Of a DNA stretch of 64,000 bases, positions 1 to 11,554 are shown one piece after another. How positions within the stretch are numbered: position 1 is the first letter of the stretch; each line of letters begins with the position of its first letter. This stretch comes from Ctenosaura bakeri (Eukaryota > Chordata > Lepidosauria > Squamata > Iguanidae). The stretch is taken from NCBI GenBank assembly GCA_948474755.1, contig CAOLHI010000387.1, positions 496,001 to 560,000 on the forward strand, read 5' to 3'. The position numbers were made by a program, and so were the translations under genes. The notes beneath the pieces are model-generated. The model was not told the DNA's origin, made no database searches, and worked only from the letters and a program-made list of their open reading frames with translations.

Positions 1-591
1 TGTTTTTACAAAGCTCCTTTTTACAATCAGCTGGGCCCTTTTCCCTCCTTGTCATCTGTTTATCTGGAAGGCTCTTAGCTACATAGGCATTTCGAATAGT
101 GAAGGAGGGCTGGAGAAACACAGTCTTTCATTGTCAGATTGCACCACTGTCTTTGGTAAACAATGCACTAAACAAAGCTTGAGCTTGGAAAGAGTAGAGT
201 TCTATTCTAGCCAATCCTGGTGTGGCCATGTGTGCCTGTCTGCAGCAGGCAAGGTAAACAGCAGCTGCCTCCAGAGTTCCTTACTGGGCATGTCTAAACG
301 CCAAAGCTGAGAGGAAAGGGGAGAGCAGAAAAGCCTTCCACACCCATCTATTTTTAGCATGTTAAAAAACCTCCCACCAGATCTAGATGTTTGGCAACCA
401 GCATGGAAATCATAAGAAAAGTGGAGGCTGGTGAAAAGAAGAAAAAAGTCATTGCTTGATGCATTTTGGAAGAGGCTTTCAAGTGGTCTCTAGACAGTCT
501 GAAATATTTCTGTTTACTTCTGACCTGTTTGTTTCATGCCACATGTGCGTATTGTTGGTTTTGAATAAAACATTTGCTGAAACATGTGGAA

Positions 592-685
592 GTGATTTTT
601 CTTTTCTGTGATGTAGGAACCTCTCCCTATTCTTCTGTGTGATTTTTCTTTTCTGTGATGTAGGAACCTCTCCCTATTCTTTCTG
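592..685. repeat. 47-bp tandem duplication, two copies
   Basis: The unit starting GTGATTTTTCTTTTCTGTGA recurs exactly 47 bases later. The copies differ by a single inserted T near the end of the second. Each copy carries a TTTTCTGTGATGTAG stretch, a reasonable 3' splice acceptor sequence, but no coding frame follows. Confidence 0.9.
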
Positions 686-1624
686 TGTTATTTCTGCCTC
701 TGGTACCAAATTTTCTGTTAAAGACATAGTGTCCTGCAGCGCCTCTAATTCACTGACTGAGGTTTCCCTTTACTTCAGGCGTATAGACTCTACTTTCTGT
801 TTTGCTAGATCCCTGAATACCATCAGGCACTAGGGACACATACAAAATGGAGTGGGGGGGGTGGACACATAGTGGTTTGGGGGTCATTACCTACTGTCTC
901 CCCACCATGAGCCATGCAGTGAGATGGCTCCCACCTTCGTCTTAATCTCCCAATGCATTTGGCCGCAGCTCACCAACCAGGGCACAAGATTAGGGAAAAC
1001 TGCTCTGAAATAGCCGGCCTAACCAGGTACCACTTTACATTTGTGCTAGAGGAATTCTGACACCAAACTCTTAAATTTGTCTGGCAGAACTGCAGAAAGA
1101 CCTCTCCTTAAAGACAACCAATTAACAGACTTTGCCTCTAAAGAACTCTAAAACTCATTAGTGGAGCCAAAGCAAGGTCACAGAAAATGTTCCCACACTT
1201 TCCAGCTGCTTGGAGAATAAGCAGCAACAGAGTCCAACTTCTGGGAGGGAAGAGAATGTTGTTATGTTTGGCTGGACCTGGTTTCTTGTACCTCAGAGAC
1301 ATGTGAGTCTATACTTCACAGACTGATGGTGGGAAAACTGAGTGGGAAGTGATTCCCACCATTAGGATCGCCAGGGGATGTAGGATGCCTGAAGTACCAT
1401 ACATGGGGTGAAGTACCCTGAGTATTGGAGAAAGTGCAGTGTAAGGAGACAGAAGCAGAGACAAAAGGGGGGTTGCAGAGAAGATAGGAAGTGAATGGAA
1501 GCATGGGTCAAAAAGAAAAGGTCATATTAAAAAAAGGCCACAGGTCCAAGAGGCAGTAGGGTCAGGCAAGGGCTGAATTTAACATATTGACTGGAAGTAG
1601 AAGTGGGCTGACTTCTAGTATATT

Positions 1625-1860
1625 TAATATATTGACAGTTACATTTATATTCTGGCTTTCTTCCAATGGTCTCAAGGCAATGTATAGCTTTCTTCTTCTC
1701 TGCTGTACCATTACAATGACCTTGTGAGGTGGGTCAAGCTCAGTATGTATAAGTGACTCAATGCCACCCAGTAAATTTCATAGTCAAGGGAGGACTTGAA
1801 CCTATATCTTCACCAAGTCCCAGTCTAGGATTACTACATAGTGGTTTCATTTTGTGTACT
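1625..1860 (-). repeat. MIR-like tRNA-derived SINE relic
   Basis: The segment has the old amniote layout read in reverse: a TTATATTCTGGCTTTCTTCC lead, a CCTTGTGAGGTGGGTCAAGCT core, CCACCCAGTAAATTTCAT, then a decayed reverse B box (GACTTGAACCTATA). It is too diverged for a family name. Confidence 0.5.
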
Positions 1861-3060
1861 ATAATCTACCCTTTCACACATGGCAGTAGAGCCTAGAAAA
1901 GGGGGAAAAATAGATCTCCATCTCCATTCTGTCGAGATCCTATTTTTGATGTCTTCATGGCAATGGAATAGCCACTATTTCAGGAGAGTAAATCTATTTT
2001 GCCAGGCTAACTTAAACCAGAGGTGGGGTGGAGCTGAGGGGCATATAAGTCTGGGAAAGAAGAAAGAGGGAGGTTTCCTCTCCTCCATTATTATGTTCTA
2101 TGGAAGGAAGCCAGTGCCATAGTATACCAACTTTTTTTTCCTGTGAGCAACAGAACAACATTACATATGTCTACTCAGATGGCAACTGAGCTCACTTCCA
2201 GATACGTACAGCCTGAAGATGCTATTCCGTCTTGATAGGAGGTTCAAGATGGGCTGCATCCCAAATAATTTTGGAGATAAGTTTTATGGGATCAAACATA
2301 CTGAAAGAATAAGGTAGCCAACTTTCATGTGGCACAGAATTCTCTGTGTTCAGAACAGACTTTTGTGCATCTTTTAAAGTTTTGTTACCTGGTCAGTGTA
2401 GCTTTTTCAGGATCAACTGAATCTATTTTGGGTCCTACCTGTCTTTTATTAAACAGGTGGTGCCCACTGCTGAGCAGAAAATACGTAGATTTGGCAGGCC
2501 TGTTTTGAGGGAAAAGTCATTTTCCAGCAAATCTCAGTTCCTGTTGAAGCCCATGAGGGTTTTCTCAGTCAAAATAACTTCTTTGTGTTGCTCTGGGAGA
2601 AACAGCCCCAATGAGATCCAGAAAAGGAACTAAATGTGGTTGTTCCCCTCTAAAAAGCCTTCCTTGGTCCCATCTTCTCTTTCAGATGCCTTGCAGGCAG
2701 AGCTGATAGAGCACCAAAAATATATATTTCGATGTCATGGAGATTCTCTCCAGTGTTGGTGAAAAGGGCATTATAAATAAACATTATTGTATATGGAAAT
2801 CCAATGCAGGCTGCAGTGTGACCCGGTAACTTTTTCTCTCTTTGCCTCTTGCTCTGGGCAGGAGATGGATTTCTCTGTGCGAAGTTATTATTGTTTATGT
2901 AGCACATTGTATACATGTGTATGTGTGTGTGCATGCATGGGGAGAGATGTAATGCACACACACGTAAATATACAGGCATGTCCAAGACACATTAATGCAT
3001 GGGTCAGAACAGCAATGCACCATCTACCCTTCAAGGTGAAAGATACCAAAAGCCAGTCAA

Positions 3061-3086
3061 GTTTTGTTTTGTTTTGTTTTGTTTTT
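3061..3086. repeat. (GTTTT)n microsatellite
   Basis: About five GTTTT units in a row, ending in a T run. The sequence has no coding significance. Confidence 0.9.
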
Positions 3087-4868
3087 GACACATGAAGAAA
3101 AAAAAATCCCACTATCACATCTCCCCATCATGGACCGCAGAAATATAATTACAACAAATTAAATAGCTAACAGCTTGCTGTCCTTCCATGACACTAGAAT
3201 CTGTTCCCTAAGTTGACTGTCTCATGCCACCTAATGGTAGGGCTGGCTGTAGGGTTGTCCAGTGAAATAAGAGACAGATCTCCCGTGGCTTTAGTTGATT
3301 ATATAGAAGAAAGTATTTCAGCAGATACCACTTTCATGACAACCAAAACCTTCTGAAATTCCCTCTTCTATATAACTGTTAGAGGAATGGTTAACAAGGA
3401 ACTGTTATCTCTTTCTTCACTTGGCAGCCTGAGCTGATTGTGATTCATCCTGCTTCATTCTGTACCTAATGCAGATATAATGTTTCTTACTGGGAGACTG
3501 GGATGCTAAAGGGTTGGATATGTACAGATTCCCCCTTCCTTTTTCAGTGCAGTATTTGCCACCACAGATACTAACACCAACACAGAGCTTGGGAAAATTC
3601 TCTGTCGGGAACACAACTCACCAAATCCCCCAACTCATCTGGCCATTGCAGTCCAGACGTTATCTTTTCAAAAGCTGTGTGTGGTAATTATCTAGCCACA
3701 CTTTGGAAGAGGTAGCAAGGGAGAACTCAGAGTCTTGCCCTGTCCCCACCCCTGTCCCCAAGCCCATCACCCTCTCCTCTTTACAGACAGATTTCACATC
3801 CAGTGGCTTTCTCATCTGATTTTGAAATGGGATTGCAGATGAGAAAGGGGTCCATCCAAAACATCCAGAAGGCTGCAGAGATTCAAGTGTTAAGCCAGTA
3901 AGGTACCTGGAGCTGATAAATTAACCAGGGCCTGCCCCCTCCCCAGATACAAAAATGAGGTATTGAACAGGGCTGCTGGGGTGACTTGTTGTTCAGTGGC
4001 GGATGCTGAGCTCTCTCCAGCAGTGGGAAACTATTAATTGGCCAGGGACCAGCTGGGTTGGGGTGGGAGGGAAGAGCCAAACCAATTAAGAGCTCAGGGG
4101 AGACTTTGCCGTGCAGATCACCCCCTCCCACCTTTCCATTTCCCAGTCACTAGCTGCTTTTCTCCTCTCTCCCACAGTTATCCCCTGCTCACGCCCCACA
4201 TCTTTCTTTCTTTTCCTGTGTCTGACCACTCACTTTTTAAAAACAGTCTGCTGTTGTTCAGTCTGAGGGCCAGGTTAACATTTCTGCCCTTCGTGGTAGT
4301 GCACTTAAACCTGTTTCTTTACTCCACATGCTTGTTGAAAGGTACAGAAGATTCTCACACCATCATCCATAGCACCTGAATCCCATCTTGAAAGTACCAG
4401 GTGGTATATCAAATGCCTGTGTGTCCTCTTGGGTTGTGATCACAATATCTTTGTCTCCTGTTGATCCTGGATCTCCGATTTTCTGTATTTTTTCCTCTTT
4501 CCTTCTGTCTCACTGTGACAGAATTAGCATCATGGAGTAACTCCTGTGTGTATGTGCCTTTTCTTGCTTTTCTCCATTCATATGCTAAAAAGCCAACCCT
4601 GTTGTCGTATCAGTGAGAGCGGGACATTGTCTGGACACACTGAAGGTGATTTTCTCTGCTGTCACCCTCTGATTGTGGAACACCCACCTCAGAGAGGCCA
4701 ATTTGACACTGACATTGGCTTCATTTAAGCACCAGCTTACAATCTGACTCATTGTCCAAGCTTTTAGGGGCCCTTCACCAAAGTTAGCCCTAACTTTGTG
4801 GGTTGTGGGTGGTTGTCTATTTTACTCCATTGAATGGTTTTAAATTGGTGTAGTCGTCTGCTTGCTCA

Positions 4869-4940
4869 CCTGAGTTCCCTAGCTACAGGATAGGGTATAA
4901 ATATCTAAATAAATACAATACAATACAATACAATAAATAT
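4869..4940 (+). repeat. LINE 3' tail fragment with (AATAC)n end, copy 1
   Basis: The segment CACCTGAGTTCCCTAGCTAC continues to GGATAGGGTATAAATATCTA and ends in AATAC repeats. A sister copy lies about 278 bases downstream. The GGGTATAAATATCTAAATAAAT style is typical of LINE 3' ends (L2/CR1 class); the family is unassigned. Confidence 0.55.
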
Positions 4941-5145
4941 AAAAAGGTAATGCATTGAACAAATAAGGGTTTTTAAACTCAGATTTATAAACAGATATAC
5001 ATTAGTCAAATTAGAAATCAGAACTTGTAAGGGGTATTCCTCTTACAAGGAGCAGTTAGAAGTGAGGGAGAAAAAAACAACCTTGACATAATTTCACAAG
5101 ATTGAGAAAGCCTGTGGCTATTAGCCATTTTACAACAATCAGGCC

Positions 5146-5215
5146 ACCTGAGTTCCCTAAGCTACAGGACAGGGTATAAATATCTTAATAAATACAATAT
5201 AATAAATACATGCAT
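5146..5215 (+). repeat. LINE 3' tail fragment, copy 2
   Basis: This is a close copy of the segment at 4869 (CACCTGAGTTCCCTAAGCTA, then GGACAGGGTATAAATATCTT), ending in AT-rich tandem units. It may be a second insertion or part of a local direct duplication. Confidence 0.55.
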
Positions 5216-5242
5216 AGAGGTACACATACATAGCCACACCTT

Positions 5243-5305
5243 TGATTGATTGAATGAATGAATGAATGAATGAATGAATGAATGAATGAATAAATAAATA
5301 AATAA
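5243..5305. repeat. (GAAT)n/(AAAT)n microsatellite
   Basis: A GATT start passes into about ten GAAT units and then AAAT units, a tetranucleotide array of roughly 60 bases. Confidence 0.95.
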
Positions 5306-5567
5306 GGTACCATATTAACAAGACGCAGACAGGCCTGTAGCACACTAGAAGATCAAACTGCATTGATAACCTGCCTATACTCAGATGATCTCCCCGTACC
5401 TAGACGATGATTCTGCTGCTGCCACGATTTTCTTGCCCACGGTGCTCCTGGCCAATACAGCATGCTGGGCACTGTGCGAAGGGGATAAATTTAGAACACC
5501 ACACCCAGATGGGCAGAATTCAGAGGAGTTCAGTGACTCTTTAATCAGAGCATGCCACTCTGAAGAG

Positions 5568-5762
5568 CCAACATGGTGCAGTGTGGGATTTAGCAACCTG
5601 GGAGATCAGAGTTTGAATCCCTACTCAGCCATGGAAACCCACTGATAGGTAAGCAGCACTCTCTCTGCCTTAAATGAAGGCAAGGGCAACCATCCTCTAA
5701 ATAAATCTTGCTAGGATAGGGTCTCTATAAGTCACAGTTGACTTGGAGGCACGTGGCAACAA
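5568..5762 (+). repeat. tRNA-derived squamate SINE
   Basis: The element has the family layout: a TGGTGCAGTG head, a decayed B box (AGAGTTTGAATCCC), GCCATGGAAACCCACTGATA, and a tail ATAAGTCACAGTTGACTTGGAGGCAC (quoted in part: GTTGACTTGGAGGCACGTGG). Similar elements occur at least ten more times in this window in both orientations. Confidence 0.8.
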
Positions 5763-5860
5763 ATATCACTGAAGTATGTTAGAGGTTGTTTGACTTCCCT
5801 GAGCCTAGGAGGGGTGCATTGGAAGGCATTTTTCCCAGCAGTGGAGCTTGGAGTGTGTGG

Positions 5861-5990
5861 AGGGGTGGGTGGGTGGGTGGGAGGGGAGGGGGCTACAGTG
5901 TGTGGGGGCGTGGCCAGGGCATGCAGGGGCGTAGCTGCGGTGTGGGGGTGTGTGGCCAGGACATGTGGGGGCATGGCTACAAATTGGGAC
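5861..5990. repeat. GGGT microsatellite and GT-rich low-complexity tract
   Basis: Five GGGT units are followed by a G-rich region with a recurring GTGTGGGGGCGTGGCC-like phrase (5899, 5938, 5960), an irregular minisatellite. The open frames here are compositional artefacts. Confidence 0.8.
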
Positions 5991-6424
5991 ATCCCCAAAA
6001 CATTGCCACCCAGGGTGAAGTGCCTCCTCGGCCCCCGCATTCCTATGCCACTGATTTTCCCGAAGGGATTTTCTTCTAACTGGGGATCACTTTTATGTCA
6101 GTGTTTTCATGTGATCTAACAGCCATGCCAAGGTCATTTTGCAACAAGAAAGGAGGGAAAAACTCACCTTGTGGTGGCTTTTCCATCTCAGACACATAAA
6201 TAGGTGCTCTTCTTCCCTTCTCAAGTTTTCTCCCTTTTCTCTCTCATCCCTGTCCACTTTGTGTGTGTGCGTGTGCGCACACTTGCATGTGATCTTTCCT
6301 TCTGTCCCCACTCTCCCCCTTGCCTTCTCTTTGCCACCCTTGCTCTGTCTTTGAGCTCCTCGGGAAGAAGACAATTTGAAGCCTTTCCGCTCCGCGCTCA
6401 GCCGAGAGGTTCTTTTTCCCTCAA

Positions 6425-6810
6425 GCCAATCAATGGCAGCCTTTTCGGCCCCAGTGGGGCTCAGCAAACATGAGATCAATAAGTTATTAGCACCATTCTG
6501 TCAGCTGTAATGTGGAGATTGATCGGGGCTGGGGCTTCTGCACGCCGCTTGGCACTTCCCCGGCCTGATAAAGATGACAGATTAAGGGAATAAGAAAAAG
6601 GAATTAAGGAGTCTGGCTGTCAAAGCCTGTCATGGCCTGGTGGGGGCTGAATGAGTGCAGTCGGACGTTTAAGCGTCGCTGAGGGCACGGCTCCTCCTGG
6701 CAGCTCCCTTGAAACCACGGCCTGTGTCTTAACGGCCACCGGGGAAAGGCCGAGGCCGTGGCAGAATCAAAGGCTCGTGGCCACTGTGGATGCGACAGGA
6801 CTGGCACCTG
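6425..6810. promoter_or_regulatory. Candidate conserved non-coding element, intronic or 5' flank
   Basis: The stretch is free of recognisable repeats and has balanced composition. It carries short motifs typical of developmental enhancers: CCAATCAATGG, TCAATAAGTTATTAG, AGCTGTAATG, GATTGATCGG, ACAGATTAAGG and AGGAATTAAG. CpGs are retained (GTCGGACG, TTTAAGCGTCGC). No frame has splice-bounded coding potential. The call rests on composition and motif density only, without alignment. Confidence 0.35.
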
Positions 6811-8539
6811 AGTGGGCCTCAAACATCACCGTGGAGAACAGGGTTGCCCAGTCTCAGTGTGGGTGGCTCTGAGTTTCCAGTTTTTCGTGGGTCATCTCCA
6901 GGCGAGATGTAAGAGTACAGATTCTCCAGTCTTGATGGGCTTCGCTCAAGGAAACAGCAACGGGCTGTGTCCAAATACCCAGCTCAGCTAAGAGAGCAGA
7001 AGCTTGCTACAGTTTCTAAGGATTACATTGATTTTTTGTTGCAACTCGCAAAGACTCTTTGGAAGGTTCTGTGTATTTACTTAGTTAGCTAGTACCGGTA
7101 TTTTCCTTCTCAGTTGTTGTGAGTCCAGGGCTCACCCTGCACTCTGCTCTGCATCCACCTTCTAGCTAGAAGCAAGTAGGTTTAGATCAGATGTTCCTTA
7201 TCCTGTCTCCCTTTGTCGTTGAGAAAGAATAATCCTTTCCTTTCACCTTGATCTGAGCCCCTTTTTAAAACTTCCATCTTAATTTCCCAACAGGAAAATT
7301 TGTTCTCATTCCCACCCATCTTTATCTGTTTGAGTGACAAGCTGGGAGCAACAGTGGTTGATGCTTAATGCTTAATGACATTAGATCTCAGGTTTTGGCA
7401 CCAAAATTTCACGGCCTTGGAAAATCCTTAGGTGACAACTTTAATGGAGATTGGTTATGGAACCAGTGGTTTCTTGTAGAGAAGGGTGAGGAAGGTTGAC
7501 TCATAGATAGTATGCAGCCTCTGAGCCTCACTTTTTGCAGTTCCCAGATTTCCCTGGTGACCTCCAAAATCCCTGGAATTTCCCAAATCTTTATTTTATT
7601 TAAGAATACATCAGAACTGTACACAAATCTGACAATTTAACTTGGTCACTGCCCAAAAACTGGTCTCTCTAAAAATTGAAAACATGGTCAGAATCAGCCC
7701 AGTGGGTACTGGGAGAGATGTTGCCCTGCTTTAGGTGCATTCAGATGCACCAGTATGCCCTGGAGGAAATGATGGGGGCAAAAATTGTACACCAAGGTTG
7801 GGTGCCACGTTTTCAGTTCTGGAAAGCTGATTCTGGCACTGCTTTAATGTAAATCCTGATTACCTGTGGATCTCAAAGTTAAAAAGTAGCATGTGAACCC
7901 TGGTAAAAGTTAACCATAGTTTGCTCCAGAAAGGGTGGTTGCATGATTTCATTCTTGAAGAACCAGAAGCGAGCACATGAGTTTGTGTTATGTTCCTACA
8001 ACTTTCTAAACATGGTTAGATGAAGCGGACCATGGTATTTGTGTGTAGTGTAAAAGTGAACTTGCACATTTCTGTGAGCATGTAAAAGTTCAATAATAAG
8101 GCTGATCTGCCACATGCAGTGCTAATTTGAGTTTTTCTTTACCTGCTAAAGAAGTGGGAAACTGCCTTTTCCTGAAAGGCCCTCAGAAATTAAAAGTAGT
8201 TGAGAGGTCAGCAGATTCCAGCTGTCTTGGCCTAAACAGATGTAATAACATTTGAGATGCAGGATATTTTCTGTCGTCATCTTTGAGGGAATGTTTGGTG
8301 AGCAGGGCCCAACTGCCTTGAGTTATTTATGAACTCTTGCTCTTGAGCAAATGGATTAGCACTGAAATGCATCTGAACCACAGGGCTCAGTCTTCGTTCT
8401 TTACTGCCTTCGCCTTAGTTTTTCTTGGCTTTTATTGTATCCTCAATGCAGGAGTGTGGCTGCATGAATCATCATCAAAATTTTCCAAAACAAGAGAAGC
8501 TGCAATACCATAGGACCCAACATTTCATTTCCTGTGTCC

Positions 8540-8722
8540 CTGGACCCATTCACACTGTGACATTATACTACTTTGATTCTACTTTAACTGCCATGGCTCC
8601 GTGCTAAGGAATTCTGGGATTCGCGATGGGAAGCCATTTAGAATGCTCTGCCAGGGAGCCTCACCAAACCCATAGGATTCAGCCATGGACGTTAAAGTGG
8701 AATCATAGTGCTGTAACTGTTT
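8540..8722. mobile_element. Non-autonomous DNA transposon (inverted-repeat MITE, family 2)
   Basis: The left arm has GATTCTACTTTAACTGCCAT and the right arm reads, in reverse complement, GATTCCACTTTAACGTCCAT. The core has GAATTCTGGGATT opposite AATCCTATGGGTTTGG. The same design occurs at 25796-25992 and 32455-33275, so this is a repeat family. It has no coding capacity. Confidence 0.7.
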
Positions 8723-9744
8723 AGGAAGGAACACTAAATATTCACCTCTCCCTCTTTTGTCTTGTCTCTTACCCCAACTCTGCATCCATTCTCTCTTTCT
8801 TTTTTAACACAAACTTTGCAGCTTGTTTACTTCTCAGATGGACATGATGCATCCTGAGGTAGTGTACCAAGTATTTCCTCCTCTTCCTCCTCTCTCTCTC
8901 CTATCCTTTGTTGCCCTGCAAGTAGGTGCCCATGGTGGGAGTGAAAAATTCCATCAAGAATAGTAGAGGAGGAAGCAAAGGAGGAGGAGAGAACATAGCT
9001 AACAAAAACACTACTCCATATCATTCCCTAGAAAATGCCATATACTGTGTGTATATGCTTCATTTTGCAAACAGTGCTTAATGTTCTGGTTTAACTAGTT
9101 AAATCCAAAAAACAATCAATGGCTGGCAATTCTGTATTGCAATTACAGATTCGTACCCAAGATTATGGATCCATAACTGCTCTGCATTCAGTAAGACTGT
9201 GCAGTCACAATCTTGGCACTATTGCCATGATTGTAAATGGGCTCCCCAAGCCCACTTCAACAGCCAGCAGCAGGCATGTTGAACAAAGGAAGTCTGTTCG
9301 GCTGCCCATTGGGGTGCAAACAAGAATGATGTTTCTAGCCTGCCAGCAAGCAAGGTTGCAATGAGGAATTACTAAAGGGATCCTGCTTCTGATTGTCGCA
9401 GCTTCATGCTTCAGTGGGCTGGAAACGTCATCTTTCTTGTACCCTGATTGGCAGCTAAGCAGATTTCCTTAGCTTGATGCAGTTCCTGGCTGTTAAGGTA
9501 GGCTTGGGGATCAGGCTAGGAGATGTTAACTTAGTTACACATTTATAACTAAGCAGCTGATGTAGAATATCAGTGAATGTTGTCAACACAAGGTTCCTGT
9601 CTCTAGTCTAGACAGTGGTTCCAGATCTGTGGGGTCTCATCTGACTTTGTCAACAAAAAGAGAAATAGACCTAGGTGTTCTCATTATTTTGATGTTTCAT
9701 TCAAAAACTTCTGTCGATCCGACCATCAGCAGACTCACGTATGT

Positions 9745-10672
9745 GTTTGTCTGAATGACTAGAAGTGACTAGTGGGGTGCTACAGAGTTCTGTCCTAGGC
9801 CCAGTGGTAGTCAGTGTCTTTATCAATGATTTGGATGAGGGAATAGAGGTTGTTCTTACCAAATTTGCAGATGACACCAAATTAGGAGGGGTTGCTAACA
9901 AACATAGTAGGGCCCAAAGCTAAAAGGGAAATTTCAACAGGCAGAAGCGTAGGATACTACACTTCGGCAGAAAAAATGAAATGCACAGACGTAAGATGAA
10001 TAACACCTGGCTTGACCACAATAACGTGAAAGGGATCTAGGAGTCTTAGTAGACCACAAGCTGAACATGAGTCAGCAGCGTGATGTGGCAGCTAAGAAAG
10101 TCAGTGCAGTTCTGGACTGCGTCAACAGGAGTAAGGTGTGTAGGTCAAGGGAAGTAATAGTGTCACTGTATTCTGCATTTGTCCCAGTCCACCTGAAATA
10201 CTGTGTCCAGTTTCAAAATTCAAGAAGGATATTGACAAGTTGGAACACATCCAGAGAAGGGCAACCAGAATGGTAGAGTGTCTAGAAACTATGTCTTATG
10301 AGGAGTGACTTAGCCTGGAGAAGGTTAAGAGGTGACAGGAGGATTATGTTTAAATGTTTGATAGGATGTCATACGGAGGATGGAGCAAGCCTGTTCTCTG
10401 ATGTTCCAGCAACTAGGACACAGAGCAATGGCTTCAAACTTCAGAAAAAGAGATCCCATCTAAACATTGGGAAGAACTTCCTGGTGGGAAGAGCAGTTTT
10501 GCAGTGAAAGATGCTGCCTTGGATTGTGGTGGACTCTCCTTCTTTGGGTGTTTTTAAACAGACTGGCCAGCCATCTGTTGGGAATGCTTTCACTGAATAT
10601 TCCTGCATAGTAGAATGGAGTTGGACTCGATGGATATTGTGATCTCCTCCAGCTCTGTGATTCTAGAGGTAG
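9745..10672 (+). mobile_element. CR1-type LINE, 5'-truncated and decayed
   Basis: The 5' part translates with interruptions to INDLDEG and [10 protein letters not shown], the reverse-transcriptase active-site region of CR1 elements. The 3' part has the CR1 layout: GAGGAGTGACTTAGCCTGGAG, CTTTGGGTGTTTTTAAACAG, GGAGTTGGACTCGATGGA, CTGTGATTCTA. Frameshifts and stops break the frame, so it is inactive. Both CR1 copies with RT sequence lie on the + strand. Confidence 0.85.
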
Positions 10673-10779
10673 CCTATGTGTTGAATCAGGGTTTCAGACC
10701 TTGGTTGATATTGAGGGGGAGCAGAGCATTACCTGAGGTTAACCATTCGAGTCTTACCTGTGCCATAGCACATTGTTGA

Positions 10780-11045
10780 TGCTATGTACCTTCAAGCTGT
10801 TTCTGCCTTACAGTGACCCTAAGGCAAGCCTATCATGGGGTTTTCAGGGGCTGAGAGTGTGTAATGTGCCTAATGCCACCCAGTGGGTTTCCATGGCTGA
10901 GTTGTAAACCGCTTAGATAACACTCAGTTGATAAGCGATATAGAAATAAATGCTATTGTATAGAAATGCTATTGAGTGGGGAATTGAACCCTGGTTTCCA
11001 GGATCATAATCCAATGGTCATGCCACTATACCATGCTGACTGTCA
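10780..11045 (-). repeat. tRNA-derived SINE, split by a LINE tail
   Basis: Read in reverse, the SINE tail (ACCTTCAAGCTGTTTCTGCC), the body (TATCATGGGGTTTTC, CCACCCAGTGGGTTTCCATGG) and the head (TTGAACCCTGGTTTCCAGGA, CACTATACCATGCTG) are clear. Between GCTGAG and AATTGAACC sits about 70 bp (10902-10977) of GTAAACCGCTTAGATAACAC type, which resembles an L2-class LINE 3' end. It ends in a short ATTG/TATAGAAAT duplication. Confidence 0.75.
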
Positions 11046-11554
11046 CTGGCATCAAAAAGAAACCTGCCCATTTGTATTTAATACACCACACATGTGCAGC
11101 CTGCATGTTCCACCTGGATCTCTTTCTGCATTTTGACGAAGAAAGACGCTGCTTGTTTTCCATACTATGAATTTTTACCACCTTTTTATGGCCCAGCACA
11201 TGCTGTAAAGATGAGTCTGACAGGGCATGTCTGCACGCTTCTTCTCATAAACACTTATTACAGGTGAGCGGTGAGAGCATCTGTCCCTTTCTGCCTCTGT
11301 TGCTGTCGTTTGATCTGATATTGAGGCAGACCTTCCAAAGAGACCTGTGTTGTTGAACCAAACCTCAGGAATCAGATTGTCGGGCTTGGCCTTGTGACGT
11401 TGTTTGTGGCATAACAATCGGCTTTCCCTCAAGAGACACTTTAATTTTGGAGAGGTCGTCCGTCAGGTATCGTCAAGGACAGGGCCACACTGTTGTTCTG
11501 GTTAAGTCCACTCTTGAATTGATCCAAAGCCCTTTCCCAGCCTACACTCACACC

